Source of the DNA: Diaporthe sp. PMI_573
Lineage: Eukaryota > Ascomycota > Sordariomycetes > Diaporthales > Diaporthaceae
Direction of reading: 5' to 3'
Assembly: GCA_021399435.1 (NCBI GenBank)
Contig: JAJTUP010000036.1
Span: 372,001 to 436,000 of the forward strand
DNA length: 64,000 nucleotides
Shown one piece after another: positions 44,990 through 56,114 of this stretch (positions are counted from its first letter, which is position 1; every line of letters begins with the position of its first letter). The translations under genes and the position numbers were made by a program. The notes under the pieces are model-generated. The model did not search any database. It was given only the letters and a program-made list of their open reading frames with translations, and had not been told where the DNA came from.

Positions 44990-45580
44990 CCAAGTCCAGG
45001 TTCAACCCCCACCCAGACCAATCCTGTGCTGCCATTACGCCCTCGCTTCATGACACCCACTTCGACGTGCCGCCTGCTGGGCCAATCCGACGTGCGGGAG
45101 CCTTGAAACACGATGCACCACCGATTCTCACTGCATACGCGCTGACCTCGATGGTGTCTCGTTTCCGTGGGTAAATTTGGAAAGTCACACTGCCTCTACC
45201 GCACAGGTTTGCAGCTCCGGATAGATACGCAGCGGACTGCTTGTCCGGTTTTAGATGATGACCTGCTTGTTTGGCGCCTGGTTGCTGGCGGCGGCTACGG
45301 GGAAAGCATCCACTGCTTTCCCCCTGCATTCTGCAAGACATAATCAACCTTATTGCGAGCAGGTGGATGAAGCCATCCTTGGGCCGTGATGGTTTTATTA
45401 GACCACATTTTCCTCCTTCTGTTTCGTTTCCCCTGAGGTTTCGTCTCAGTTGTTCCCATTGCTGCTGCTGTTGTTGTTGATCGACTTGTCTTCATAGTCT
45501 CTTCTTGTTTCTTTCCCTTCGCTTCAGTCTTCTTATTTGATACCCCACCCCCCGGTTCGATTCTTTTGTAACCACCAACC

Positions 45581-46323
45581 ATGGCGAGCGCGTCTATCAA
45601 GCATGAGGCTTCCTCATCTACCTTCGAGGTAGACTCCCACAGCGACCAGTACCTTGAGAGGCAAACCAAGACTTTCAAGCTGATAGATGCTGCCCGAGTA
45701 TCCATCACTGCCCTCGCCCTTCTCTGCGGCATCACCATCTTGGGCCTTTCTGCCGACGCCATAAGGGTCTACAACACGACCAAGCTCCACGGGAGCTCTT
45801 TGCTCTCCATGTGGCCCGATTCTTTCAACATGCAGCCGACCGTTGCTCTCGTCGTCGGAAGCTCCCTGGTAGCCCTTGCAAACATCGCAGCCCTGCTGTG
45901 CAGCAAGGTTCCCCGGGTAGGTCGTGCATCCCTCTACCCGGCAGACCTCGGCTTGGTCAGTTAAACTTATTGACTCTGCCTCTGTAGCTGCGCAACAACA
46001 CCCCAGTCCACACCCCCGTGATGTTGGTAGCGCCTGTGGTCGGCTTCGTGGCCGCACTAGCGGCTGTCATCGTCTTCTACGCCATCAACGCCTCGGAAAC
46101 GACCGACTCCCTGCTCAGTTGGACGTGCCGCTGGAGATCAGTCCAGATGGGGCAGGCGCCTTACTTTGGCACACTCTGTGGCCAGTCCTGGGCGAGTGTA
46201 TACCTGGCTGTCATTCTCGTGCCCCTGGAGGCCATAGCCTTGTGTGCTGCGGGCTGGCAGCTCAAGGTTGAGAAGCATGTCACGGCATATGCGCATGCGA
46301 GGAAGGGAAGCCCCGTCGCATGA
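45581..46323 (+). CDS. Four-helix integral membrane protein
   Basis: Exons 45581-45916 and 45988-46323, each 112 codons, giving 223 aa. Four hydrophobic helices are clear: ITALALLCGITILGLSADAI, TVALVVGSSLVALANIAALL, VMLVAPVVGFVAALAAVIVF and WASVYLAVILVPLEAIALCA. The N-terminus is hydrophilic (MASASIKHEASSS) without a signal peptide; the C-terminus is short and basic. Between helices 3 and 4 lies a loop with two Cys (SWTCRWRS, GTLCGQSW) that could form a disulphide. The layout resembles fungal MARVEL-like or related small four-helix proteins; no function can be given. The ATG has a good context (accaaccATGg). The intron has a GTAGGT donor and TAG acceptor. Confidence 0.88.
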
Positions 46324-47437
46324 GCTGGCCGCGGTTGACGAATGTCATGACCCCGCTGTGTTTTCATATCTAAAAGATCTTGATCATTTGGGAAGACAAG
46401 TCACGGCTGCCAACATGCATGGGAATTGGGTTAAGAGATGCCTAGCATTGGGCAGCAGGGCTGGACTTTGGACTCTTGGCCTTTTTAGTCTTCGTTGATC
46501 GTTGGCGTTTGGTATGTATACATTTACGGTTGACTCAATGTCAACCTCTTCCTGTTCAAGGTTTGATGCGCGCAAGCAGGCTGGTGCATTGTGAAAAGAA
46601 TTCCCCCACTCCAGATCGCTCGAGTGGCAAACGGCCCAAGGCCACAGGTTGAAATGAGCTTGCTGCTACCATCCGTATGTAGCACAAGGTACCGAGACAC
46701 ATATCTCCTTTTCGTCACAGACTTGGTCATTCCGTGTTGGGGTGTCTACCCGTGAAACCCCCGCCCAAATAGATGCCCCTTCCCTACGACCCGGGCGCGG
46801 AAAGCAGCATCCAGATTGTCCCTTCCGTCACCTGTTTGCCATACGTAGGCGTGTGAGCTTGAAATGAAGGAGAAGACCGGCCGTACTTGGCCTGGACGGA
46901 AACCTGGACATCCAGTCATTGTGACACAACTCAGCCCCACAAGCAGGGCTCAGGCTCACTATGTTGCCATCCGTCGTTTAGTATCGAGGCATTCTATTCA
47001 TGCTACTTTTATCATCAAGAATACGGCGTTTCCCTGGTCCCATTTCTCAAGTCCCAGCTGCGGTGAGAACGAGCGAAAGCAACATACTCGTGCTGCGCCC
47101 AAGAACGCACCAAGGATCCTGCATGAAACACAAGCCGGGCGTGGTTGAACGGGCATCAAGTCACAACAAAGGCTTCTCGGGAGAGGTATGCACATGGTAC
47201 AGTACTACCGCTCATCTCGAGTGTATCGAAAACTTCCTACGGATACAGGTTCACAGGCTTGGGTTTGGATCAAGACCTCTCTGTAACAACGAAAATTGTG
47301 CACATAAACTTCATCCCTAGGACAATCGACTGTCAGCAGAGTTCAGGACGCCATCCTTCCGCCTCGGTACTGCAAAAGTGATCACAGCTTGGCCACTTGA
47401 CTGAAACCCAGCAAGACAACCGACAGATCATTCGAAA
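46324..47437. other. Intergenic, no gene seen
   Basis: About 1.1 kb between two plus-strand genes. Only short ORFs; no repeat or RNA gene recognised. Confidence 0.55.
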
Positions 47438-48440
47438 ATGCCCCTCTCAGACCGGCAGGCCGTTGCGAATAGACACCCGTGGACACTGCCCCAACTAACC
47501 GAGATGGACGAGCTCCTGCAGCCTATTGCTCGAAGACCGCCAGGGGACACTCCGAAATCAGCAGCTTTGACAATGGGCAGGGCAGAACTCTTAAGGCGGA
47601 AGACCCATTACTACGAGGAAGCCTTCTCAGGCAGGTGTGTTGCAGACACGCTCCGTGAGAGGATACAGAGTGATTCCATAGTGGTGGCGGAGTTGAAGAC
47701 AAATGTCATCGTGAGTCCGCCACCCACTGCCAATTCACCCATACAAACACACTCATTAATGGCAAGGTCGGCGATGAATTCATCTTCATCACAGAATTGG
47801 GCGCCAAGATTGCCGAGCGCTATCACAGGCCACTGTCCTCCATCGCCGTCCGAGTCCAGCACTCTGCCTGCATTTTCTTCGCGGGGACATTCGAGCCCGC
47901 CTATACCCTGACGCTTTCAGCTCTGGCCCCATACGTCCAGCCCAGCACAAACCAGCGCAATGCGTACCTGCTGTCGGAGCATCTCGAGGAGGCACTAGGC
48001 GTACCGCCGCCTCGAGGCCTGATACGTTTCGTCGCCATGCTGGATGAGAACGTGGCGCTTAATGGGAAGACACTGGCACAATCTCTGGACGATGAGGCAA
48101 ACGGTGACGGCCCCATGGGCGTTATTGACGAGGAGCAACCTGCGAGTTTCGCGAGGCGGAAGAGGTTGAGTGTCAAGGTGGGCAGAGGCCTGTGGTCCAC
48201 CCGAGGGTTCCTGCTGCTGACTTGAGGCCATAGTCTCTTTCGAACATCAGGGCGTCGCCTTTGACTGGTGAGCTGACCCCTCCCACGAGCGTGGAAGAGA
48301 CCAGGCCCGTCGGCGAGAACCCCAATCCTGAGAAATTGAAGGTGGCCAGGCGCAGGAAGAGCTTTGTGGCGGGTTTGTTCAGCAGGTCGGGCAACAAAAA
48401 GGAAAACGAGAAGCAGGTGCCCGGTCTGCCCGGAGCATAG
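47438..48440 (+). CDS. MIF/tautomerase-like protein with extended termini
   Basis: Exons 47438-47710, 47767-48177 and 48234-48440 give 296 aa. Residues about 82-200 match the macrophage migration inhibitory factor fold: VVAELKTNVIVGDEFIFI, KIAERYHRPLSSIAVRVQHSA, FFAGTFEPAYTLTLSALAP, then NQRNAYLLSEHLEEALGV and LIRFVAMLDENVALNGKT. In animal MIF the catalytic residue is an N-terminal proline. Here the domain is preceded by about 80 residues and the matching position is not Pro, so tautomerase activity by the usual mechanism is doubtful. The C-terminus is basic and Ser-rich (RRRKSFVAGLFSRSGNKK), suggesting phosphorylation or membrane contact. This long form is typical for fungal members; the role is unknown. 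Confidence 0.88.
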
Positions 48441-50594
48441 GCAATCGACCTCCTGTGCTTGCTGTGTATTAGTTTGATTTCTCGGGGCCAGCAGTGCTGA
48501 AGCCTGGGTTTCAGTCATCAGATTTTGTATCTTCATCGCATAGCACTTCTGCTCCGTCGGGCATCACTGAATTCATGGTCATGAGAACGGCTCATGGATG
48601 CGCCAAAAATTTGATTATATTTGTTCATATATGGAAAGAAGCCGCAGAAGCGACTTTGACGACGTTGATGAACAGCACCAGATGGCCTCTGGTGTTGGTT
48701 AGCAGCTGAGACCCTAACCCTGACATGTCTCTACCTGGAACATGCCAAAAGGGTGTGCCCGAGGCTTTGCCCAAAACAGCCGGCTCTCCTGAAAAGGCTC
48801 AAGGACAACTTCACCTTGTTAGTGCTCGGCCCATCTCAGAATTGAAGAAGCTGCCAACTCCAAAAGTGAAGACCGACGACAGGATCACATCCACTCCTTT
48901 TGGGAATTACCATCGTTTCCTGCACTGAGTGGTTCTGCTCATGCCCAGAGCCTCCTGAACACCAGCAGTGACGCAGCCCGGCACAGAACCACAAGGTTGT
49001 CAACTTGTGCTGCAATTGCACACGGTGCTCGAACAGAGGAAGTCTAGTCTCCCTGACGAGCAAACTCATCATCACACACGCCTTGACGACGCACTTACCT
49101 TCCATCTCAGCTTCATATCTCCGGGAACGTGCCTGGTCTTGAGGCATCTGCCAATCCGGTCGGTAACCACTCAGCTTTGCCCGTCAGGAGAAGGACTCTT
49201 GGCTTACCCTTGTGCTCCATGCTAACGCCGTCTTCTAGTTGGTCAGCCATCCGCCTCGCGTCACCTGTCAGCTTCACGTCGTATCGCAGCTGTCTCTTTA
49301 CGGCCCATTTGGCCCTCTGGGGTCCTCTGGGGGCGGATCGAGGGCAAGGATACTGGTATGAGCTGAGCCGTCCTGGACCAAGTAATCCTGCACCTCTCCA
49401 GGCACTCCCTCTTGGCGTGATTCGTTCAAGCTTTGCTGTCCCGGGTGGTCAAGGAGGCAGCAACGGTGCCGGTTGGATCCTGCACCGCACCCACGATGGA
49501 GGTAATTTTCTGACCCCTTGTGTTTCCTACGTTTCTGCTCTCCCTGTTGGCTGCTTGTGTTATTTCATCCCGTCCTGCACTCTGGGCTGGCTGCTCGATG
49601 CAGTGGACTTGTCTCGGCCACTGCACGGCCGAGTACCAACCCCTCGGTTCCCGTCACACCTTGACGTACTGCTACGAGGTGGCAAGTCCCGAGCCCCGCC
49701 GTGCCCGCAAACCAATTCCCAAGAGCCCTCTGCATCACCTCAACCACAAATGCTTTACATGGGCTGCCAAGTGGCATCTCACCGCACCCAGTTGCCCCAG
49801 TCACCTCTGGACTTGGTCTGCTGGGCTCTCATGCACCAGGCCGGATAGTCAGCCTCACAGGCGTGCTGCTGGGTCAGCTCGGATCAGCCAGGGGATTTTG
49901 AGTTGAGTCACCTCAGCTTGTATCCTCAGCTTTCACCGACTCTTACTGAGCCACTACACGGACCTGTGCAACCGCAACCGTCGGGGTGACTGGTATTTCT
50001 TCCTTCCTCCTGCTCCTTTGCTAGCTCGGACGTCACAAAACCTGGTAGCTGAACGGGAGGAGCGGATGCGGGCAGGAGATAAGGAACGGCCGGTCACCCT
50101 TCGTCCTCTGCCGCCGACCTTGAAGGCGATGCCATGTGCATATCAACGCCAACTCTCATGCGCCTTCCCGTCTGTGCTTTTGGGAACGAGGCTTATATCC
50201 CCCCCCCTTTCCTCCGTCCAGCAATAGGTCGTGGCAGTCGCCTTCCGAGATCCTGGACGACCAATTGACCAATGTCAACGGTTGCTGCCAGATCTTGCGA
50301 ACAGCCTGAGAGGTACTGCAGCAACGGTCCGTCTTGATCGAGTGGTCCCTCACAGCTCTCCCGTGGACGGAAGAACGGAAGCCACCACACTCTCCTCCAG
50401 GCTGGTCGGGTCAGATATATAAAGAGCGTATACAACCAGTCACTCAGGTGGTCGATCGTTCTTTGCCTGTATGAAAGCTCTCGAAGCTCGCTCACCTCAT
50501 CCCTCCTTCCGGCCAGCCATAGGTCTTTGCTTCATCCTTCGCTTCAAGCCAACCCTGTTTCTTTTCCCGGTCCTTGCTAGTTGATTTATGCACC
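48441..50594. other. Intergenic, no gene seen
   Basis: About 2.1 kb upstream of gtr2. A 239-codon ORF at 49129-49848 has low-complexity Ser/Pro/Leu composition and no recognisable sequence, and I do not call it. The right part is CT-rich, as expected for a fungal promoter and 5' leader. Confidence 0.55.
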
Positions 50595-51907
50595 ATGTCC
50601 TCACTGGGGCCCGGCGGCTCGTCCGCCCCCGGAACACCCCGTCGACCCAACGTCAAGTATGTCAGTCCAGCAGCGCTAAATCTCGAACGTCTTTACGAAC
50701 AGAATCGAGTACGATCACAACAACGAGATGGGGCTCTCTCCCCAACGAACGATCTGGCGGCCGCAAACGCTGGCAAGAGCAAACCGCGACTATTGCTCAT
50801 GGGCCAGAGGAGGTCAGTCTTTCGCAGTGAAGCCGACATGGCCAGAGATTGTGTGACAGAGCACATAGGACTGACGATCGTGAATAGGAGTGGGAAGTCA
50901 TCCATTTCGAGCGTCGTGTTCCACAAAGTACCGCCGTCTGAAACGTTATTCTTGGAGTCGACAGTGAGAATTCAGAAAGACTCTATGGCGTAAGTGTTCC
51001 CATCTGCACCTCTCAGAACCGGGACTGATCACCAGAAAGGACCTCCAGATCGTTCATGGATTTTCAGGTTTGGGACTTTCCTGGGCAGATCGACTTTCTC
51101 GACAACCCGAGCTTCGATATTGACGCAGTCTTTGGCGAGATCGGCGCGCTCATTTGGGTCATCGACGCCCAGGACGACTACCTCGAAGCTGTTTCACGGC
51201 TCAACGGCACCATCCTGTACCTACAGCGCAACTATCCCTCCATCAACATCGAGGTGTTTATCCACAAGGTCGACGGTTTGTCGGACGACTACAAGCTCGA
51301 CATCCAGCGGGACATCACCATCCGAATCCAGGACGAGCTGTCGGACGAGGGCTTCGAGAACGCCCCGGTCACGTTCCACCTCACCAGCATCTACAACCAC
51401 TCCATCTTCGAGGCCTTCTCCAAGGTCATCCAGAAGCTAATCCCGAGGCTGGGCCAGCTCGAGGCGATGCTGACCAACCTGTGCCGGACGTGCCGCTTCG
51501 AGAAGGCGTACCTGTTCGACGTCATGTCCAAGATTTACATCGCGACCGACTCGGCGCCGGCCGACATGGCCAGCTACGAGATCTGCTCCGACTACATCGA
51601 CGTCATCATCGACGTGTCCATGGTCTACGGCAGCTGGAGCCGCTCCAAGGCGCACCGCGACCGGCTCGAGGGCCCGCCGTGGTCCCAGAAGCTCGAGGAC
51701 CAGGTCGCTGTCTCGTTCGCCGAGAGCCACATCGTCGTCAACGAGGGGCTCAGGCCCGTCATGCTCCGCGAGGTCGACCGCTACCTGGCGCTGGTGGCCA
51801 TCATGAAGGAGGGCAGCTATGAAAAGATGCCCCTGGTCAACATGAATGTCGACGTCGTGGCCAAGGGCCTCACCGAGTTCTTCGAGGTCACTAAGAGGGG
51901 CAAGTAA
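50595..51907 (+). CDS. gtr2: Rag-family GTPase Gtr2 (RagC/D type)
   Basis: Partner of Gtr1 in the Rag heterodimer that signals amino acid status to TORC1 at the vacuole. Exons 50595-50812, 50888-50989, 51049-51907 (392 aa). Splicing joins MGQRR to SGKSS, making the P-loop GxxxxGKS at about residues 70-77; the 75-nt intron is in frame and stop-free. The second junction rebuilds [18 protein letters not shown], containing the G3 motif WDFPGQ. G4 is HKVDG, as usual for Rag proteins instead of NKxD. The C-terminal roadblock-like half follows ([33 protein letters not shown]). The N-terminal 60 residues are Ser/Pro-rich. The length is normal for filamentous fungi. Confidence 0.96.
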
Positions 51908-52841
51908 GCTAGGTCTGTGGTCTGTGTACGTGTGCGACTCTCCGATTCATAGCTGGCCGGAAACACTGGCGGGCGAACCTCGTTTGCCTCTCGTATCCCA
52001 TGGCTTCGGTTCTGCCCCATCGCGATGTGCGCACTGTTCTGTTGTTAAAAAGTGTTTGAAAATGAATCTACATAATGTTTGAGCTTTGTTTGGTTGGTTG
52101 GTAGCGAGACTCGTGATGCCCGAGTCCCAGAGAATGTCTCGCTTTCCCCAGGCCCTTACCGCCGCCCATATCTAAGTGGGCTCCCAGAGCCACAGGCCAA
52201 CCGTGTGACTGGACACAGCCACCGCCGCAGCATGCGTGGGAATGTTTCGTTTCTGTCCAAGGCCGACATCATCCGTGGTATTCGAGAGTGGATAGTCCGT
52301 GGCTCCAGGCTGGTCCTGGCCTTCCCACGAGGGGAGCCCGCTGATCCACCTCGAACAACGGCGTGAAACGGTGTACATGTAGTGTTTCGAGGAAATGTGA
52401 GGAATGGAGGTGTGGATAAAGAGAAGAAGAAAAGAACAGAGAAGAGAGGAGACGAAAAGAGAAATCCAGATGGTGCAAAAGCCTGCGAAGACCCGTTGTT
52501 GCCCCGTACCTCCCTATCCCAAATGCCCGTCCAAGCCCATTCGAGCGACCACCATGAGCACTGATACTCCCGGCCCGACAGCGCGCTGGAACAAAATCCC
52601 GTAGGTCTAAGATGCTCTGTAAATACTGCTGACCAGAAAGCACGAAAACGCCCGTCGGTCGCCCAATGTATACGCCCTGGGCCTCTAGGTATCGCCGGTG
52701 CCCCCGCCGCGTCCTTTTTTGTATTCCCCATCTCTTCTGGCTTTCATCATTCCTGTTCTCGTAGCGATGCGCGTTTTTTTTTTAATCGTCCCGGCTGGCG
52801 TCGATAAACCGCATTCATTGCCCCTGGGGGAAGTCTCTTGC
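51908..52841. other. Intergenic between convergent genes, no gene seen
   Basis: The 930 bp between the 3' ends of gtr2 and the zinc-cluster gene. It contains a purine-rich stretch (about 52390-52470) on the plus strand and no supported ORF. Confidence 0.6.
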
Positions 52842-55800
52842 TCACATCGGCTTGAAGTTCGCGTTGAACATGTCCCAGTTCCGGCTGAAACCCGCGTCCG
52901 TCATCATTTCGTCTATCTCCCTGCCCACTGCTGGGTGAGCCTGTTGTTGGTGCTGCTGCTGCTGCTGTTGTTGTTGTCGTTGTCGTTGGTGGTGGTGTCC
53001 TTGCCTCATGTGGTACTGCTGCGCAGCCAGCGAGCTGGGCGACTGGTACATCTGTGTCGATAGGTCAAGGCCAGCCTGTCCGGCTGGGTGTTGCATGAGG
53101 TATGGGGGCAGAGGGCCAGCTGCGGGCGTGACTGGTCAGCTTTGGTGTCTCTTCCTAAAGAAATGGTGGTGATGTAGGTATACAAATTATAAATGAACTC
53201 ACTCAGCTGCCCTTCTATTCCGCCATAGAGGCCTGGCGTCATGTAGAAGTTGCTCGAGTCGGCCTGAGGAGGAGGTGGCATCTGCGGTGGCTGTGCCTCG
53301 ACAAGCGGTTGGTTCGGGTAGGCAAAGGGATCCCCCGATGAGAACATCATCGCGTCAAACTTGTAGATGTTGTCCGGGCTCTGTGTCAAGGCCTGGCTCG
53401 GGGTGTTGCTGTGCTGGGGGATGTAGGGAGTCTCGGTCGTTTGGTTCGACGAGGGAGTGCCGGCGTCAGATGCGCCTGCCCCTGGAACGTCCAGAGGATG
53501 GAGCTCGGAGGGGTTTACGCTGAAGCCTCGCGACGACGACCTGGCACCCTGCATCGGAGAACGAAAAGCCAGTGGTATTCCTGTTCGCGTGTCGCTGCCC
53601 CTACTGGTTGGAAGAGGCGCTTTGTGAGTGGACAACGGGACAGGGCCAGGTTTTGGCCCGGCCGCAGGCCTCTTCTTCGTGGACACAGATCGAGGTTTCC
53701 CTTGCTTCACTGACTCCGGGAGATTCTCCCACAGAGAATTCAAGGAGTTCGTGATTCGGTCTGCTGCCAGGCTTCTCAGGGCCATTTTGGCGATCATCTC
53801 TCGGCCGGCGTTGGCTTCAGCGAAGATCTCTGCCGAGCCCGGCTTGTCTGGGTTCTCGAGCGTGTAGAAGACCAGAGTCAGGATGGCGAAGAACTCAGTG
53901 TACAGCATAGACCAGAACGGGCCGACCACGAGGGCTTGATTTTTGATCTCCATCGCTATGTGGATTATGTTTCGGCAGACGCTGATTCCAGCGGCCGCAC
54001 AAGCGTAGTAGTTTTCGTCCACAACTTTACCGGCGGACAGCCTGGGGGAAATGTAGTGGAGGAAGGGTCGGTATAGCATCATTTGCACATGCGCGTATGC
54101 AAAGCGCAACAAGGTTCGAATTCTGAGGACAAATAAATTAGCTTGGCTGCTACTCAAGGGTGGCCAGAGTATAAACGATCAGGGGATAATAAACTAGTAT
54201 TGGAACAGCCTGCCAGCACGGTCGGAAACCAAGGAGAAATCAGCCTTACCGCACCACTTCTATGGGCCCCTCGGCACTGGGACGCCACCTCTGGGGAAGT
54301 TGTTCATGCCATACTTGGAGGTCACCCTCAATCTCCTTGATGCGACGATATTCGATCATATAGGTTAGGCTAGATTCGCCGTCTGAGCTTGTGACGGCGT
54401 CTTCGATTCCCTTGAGCGGGTATATGTGTTTGATAACCTTCAGCAGTATCTCCATGAGCTTCGAGTGGGCGTTGAATGCTTGGAAGAATGAACCGGGCGT
54501 TTCCGGTGGCGGTGTTGTGATACTATCAGCGGTAATGAACTCGTCGTCGATCTCTGAGGGCAGCTGCTGGTCGATGTCTTCCGCGTGGAGCAAGACGGGG
54601 AACCCTAGAAGAGCTGAACAGTAGATGTCCAGCTGCCGGATAAAGTAAAAGATGCGTCTCCTCGACTCGCTTACGAGGGGTGTAAAGTTGGCATTGGGCA
54701 AATGCCGGTGCAAACCCATCCTGAGAGCGGTGCGCAGGGCAATGCCTAGGAATGCATAGCACGCGCTTAGGTTCGAAGTCGCTTGCAGAAACAGAATCAA
54801 GAACAGTAGGGACTGTAACGAAGTCAGATCCCGACACTCTGTAATGTCTTGCAGCAGGATTCTCGCCGACGTGTAATAGCCCATCCTGTGCCCGTGTTAG
54901 CCCTTGATTATATATTTTTCCCCGCCGACTTTTGTCCAGGGAGCTTACCCTTCCTCGGTTGCTTCGCTGTAGTTGACCTGGTTGTCAATATCCTCCTCAG
55001 CAATATTATACATACAACCCACAGCCATTACCGCGTAGAGCAGGCCGAGAAATCGGTTGTCTTCCACCTCGAACGTGTCTGACGGTTTCTGGTACAATTC
55101 CTCAAACTTCTCAAAGAAGGATGGGATGTGTACAATTCGCAGGAGTGCCGTTGCGCATGAGAGCGCACAGTAGCTCAGCTGGCGAGCGCGGTCCTTCGGC
55201 GGCAGGTCGTAAACGTTTGAACTTTTCGAGTCGTTGGGAGTCGAGGCCGATGTCGACTGCGGCGAGTCCAGCTTCAGCAGGCCTGGAACCTGGGGCGGTC
55301 GCGGGAGGAAGGTGGTCTGGTAGTCATTGCCTAGTAAGCCCCTGAAGTGGTCCTTCATCCGCCTGAGGAAGACCGCGCCGGACGAGGTGCCTCGGAAGTC
55401 CCATCCACCGCCCTCGGTGAGGTCTAGCTGGCCCAATGTCTCGATCATGGACATTATCTGGGCTGTCTGTTGCTCCGCCTCCTTGGCATTCTCTTGCCGG
55501 GCCTTCGCGGCTTGCAGTCTCTGACGTTCTCGGGTTTGGAACTCCTGTTGGACGGCGGGATCCAGGCTCGGGTCGTTTAGGTCGACGTCTGGCACAAACT
55601 TGCGCAGGGTCGCCTCGGCGCGTGCCAGCTTGTTCTCGAGGGCCTCGATGTACTGGGGCGCAGGGTTCCGCCTTCGATTGGAAGGCTTGTCATAGGTACA
55701 CTCTGTATGGTCGGAAGCGTCAAAGGAGGAAATCCCGAGAGTTCGAACAGAAATTCACTAACCGTAGCTGTATACAGAGCAGTGCGTGCACGGCTGCTTG

Positions 55801-56114
55801 CCATCGCACTTGATCTTCTTGCGCCGACATTCATCACAGGCCCGTGTGACACGTCGCCGTTTCTGGACGGGCATCTGCACTGTCTGATTGGATCCTGTGG
55901 AGTTCTCGTCACCCTGTTCTGCTTTGACCGAGACGTCCCCGGGAGACTGCTGGTCATCCTGGTGGTCCGAAACAGGGCTTGGCTCACCGGACCCAGAGTC
56001 CGGTGAGAGCTCACGGTCAGTCATGCTGTTTGTGCGGACCGTGATGGCCTTGGGCGACTCTTGCTGAGCACCTGGATGATTCGTGGGTCGAGTTATTGAA
56101 TTGGTTGTTGTCAT
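52842..56114 (-). CDS. Zn(II)2Cys6 transcription factor, large form
   Basis: Nuclear DNA-binding regulator. Exons 56114-55763, 55702-54949, 54885-54250, 54122-53203, 53119-52842 (2940 nt, 979 aa). The zinc cluster has six Cys at residues 93, 96, 103, 109, 112 and 119 (CX2CX6CX5CX2CX6C) with [15 protein letters not shown]; intron 1 falls just before the sixth Cys. [21 protein letters not shown] linker and coil follow. The fungal-specific middle homology domain covers about residues 270-620 ([36 protein letters not shown]). The C-terminal third is Pro/Ser/Gln-rich with a polyglutamine stretch (52948-52979). The cluster and linker resemble plant-biomass regulators of the CLR-1/ClrA group, but I cannot confirm orthology. 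About 4.5 kb of non-coding DNA lies upstream. Confidence 0.94.

Larger units (their letters stand above)
42255..45580. other. Intergenic, no gene seen
   Basis: About 3.3 kb with many short overlapping ORFs on both strands but none with recognisable sequence. It includes a 9-bp tandem repeat (42692-42718), an A-rich run (43312-43350), a 12-bp tandem repeat (44954-44989) and a GTACCTAGGTAC palindrome (44907-44918). The right end is pyrimidine-rich and probably the leader of the next gene. Confidence 0.55.

Noticed and set aside
49129..49848. 239-codon plus-strand ORF upstream of gtr2
   Set aside because: Ser/Pro/Leu/Cys-rich without domain, signal or conserved motif; overlapping ORFs of similar quality occur in other frames.
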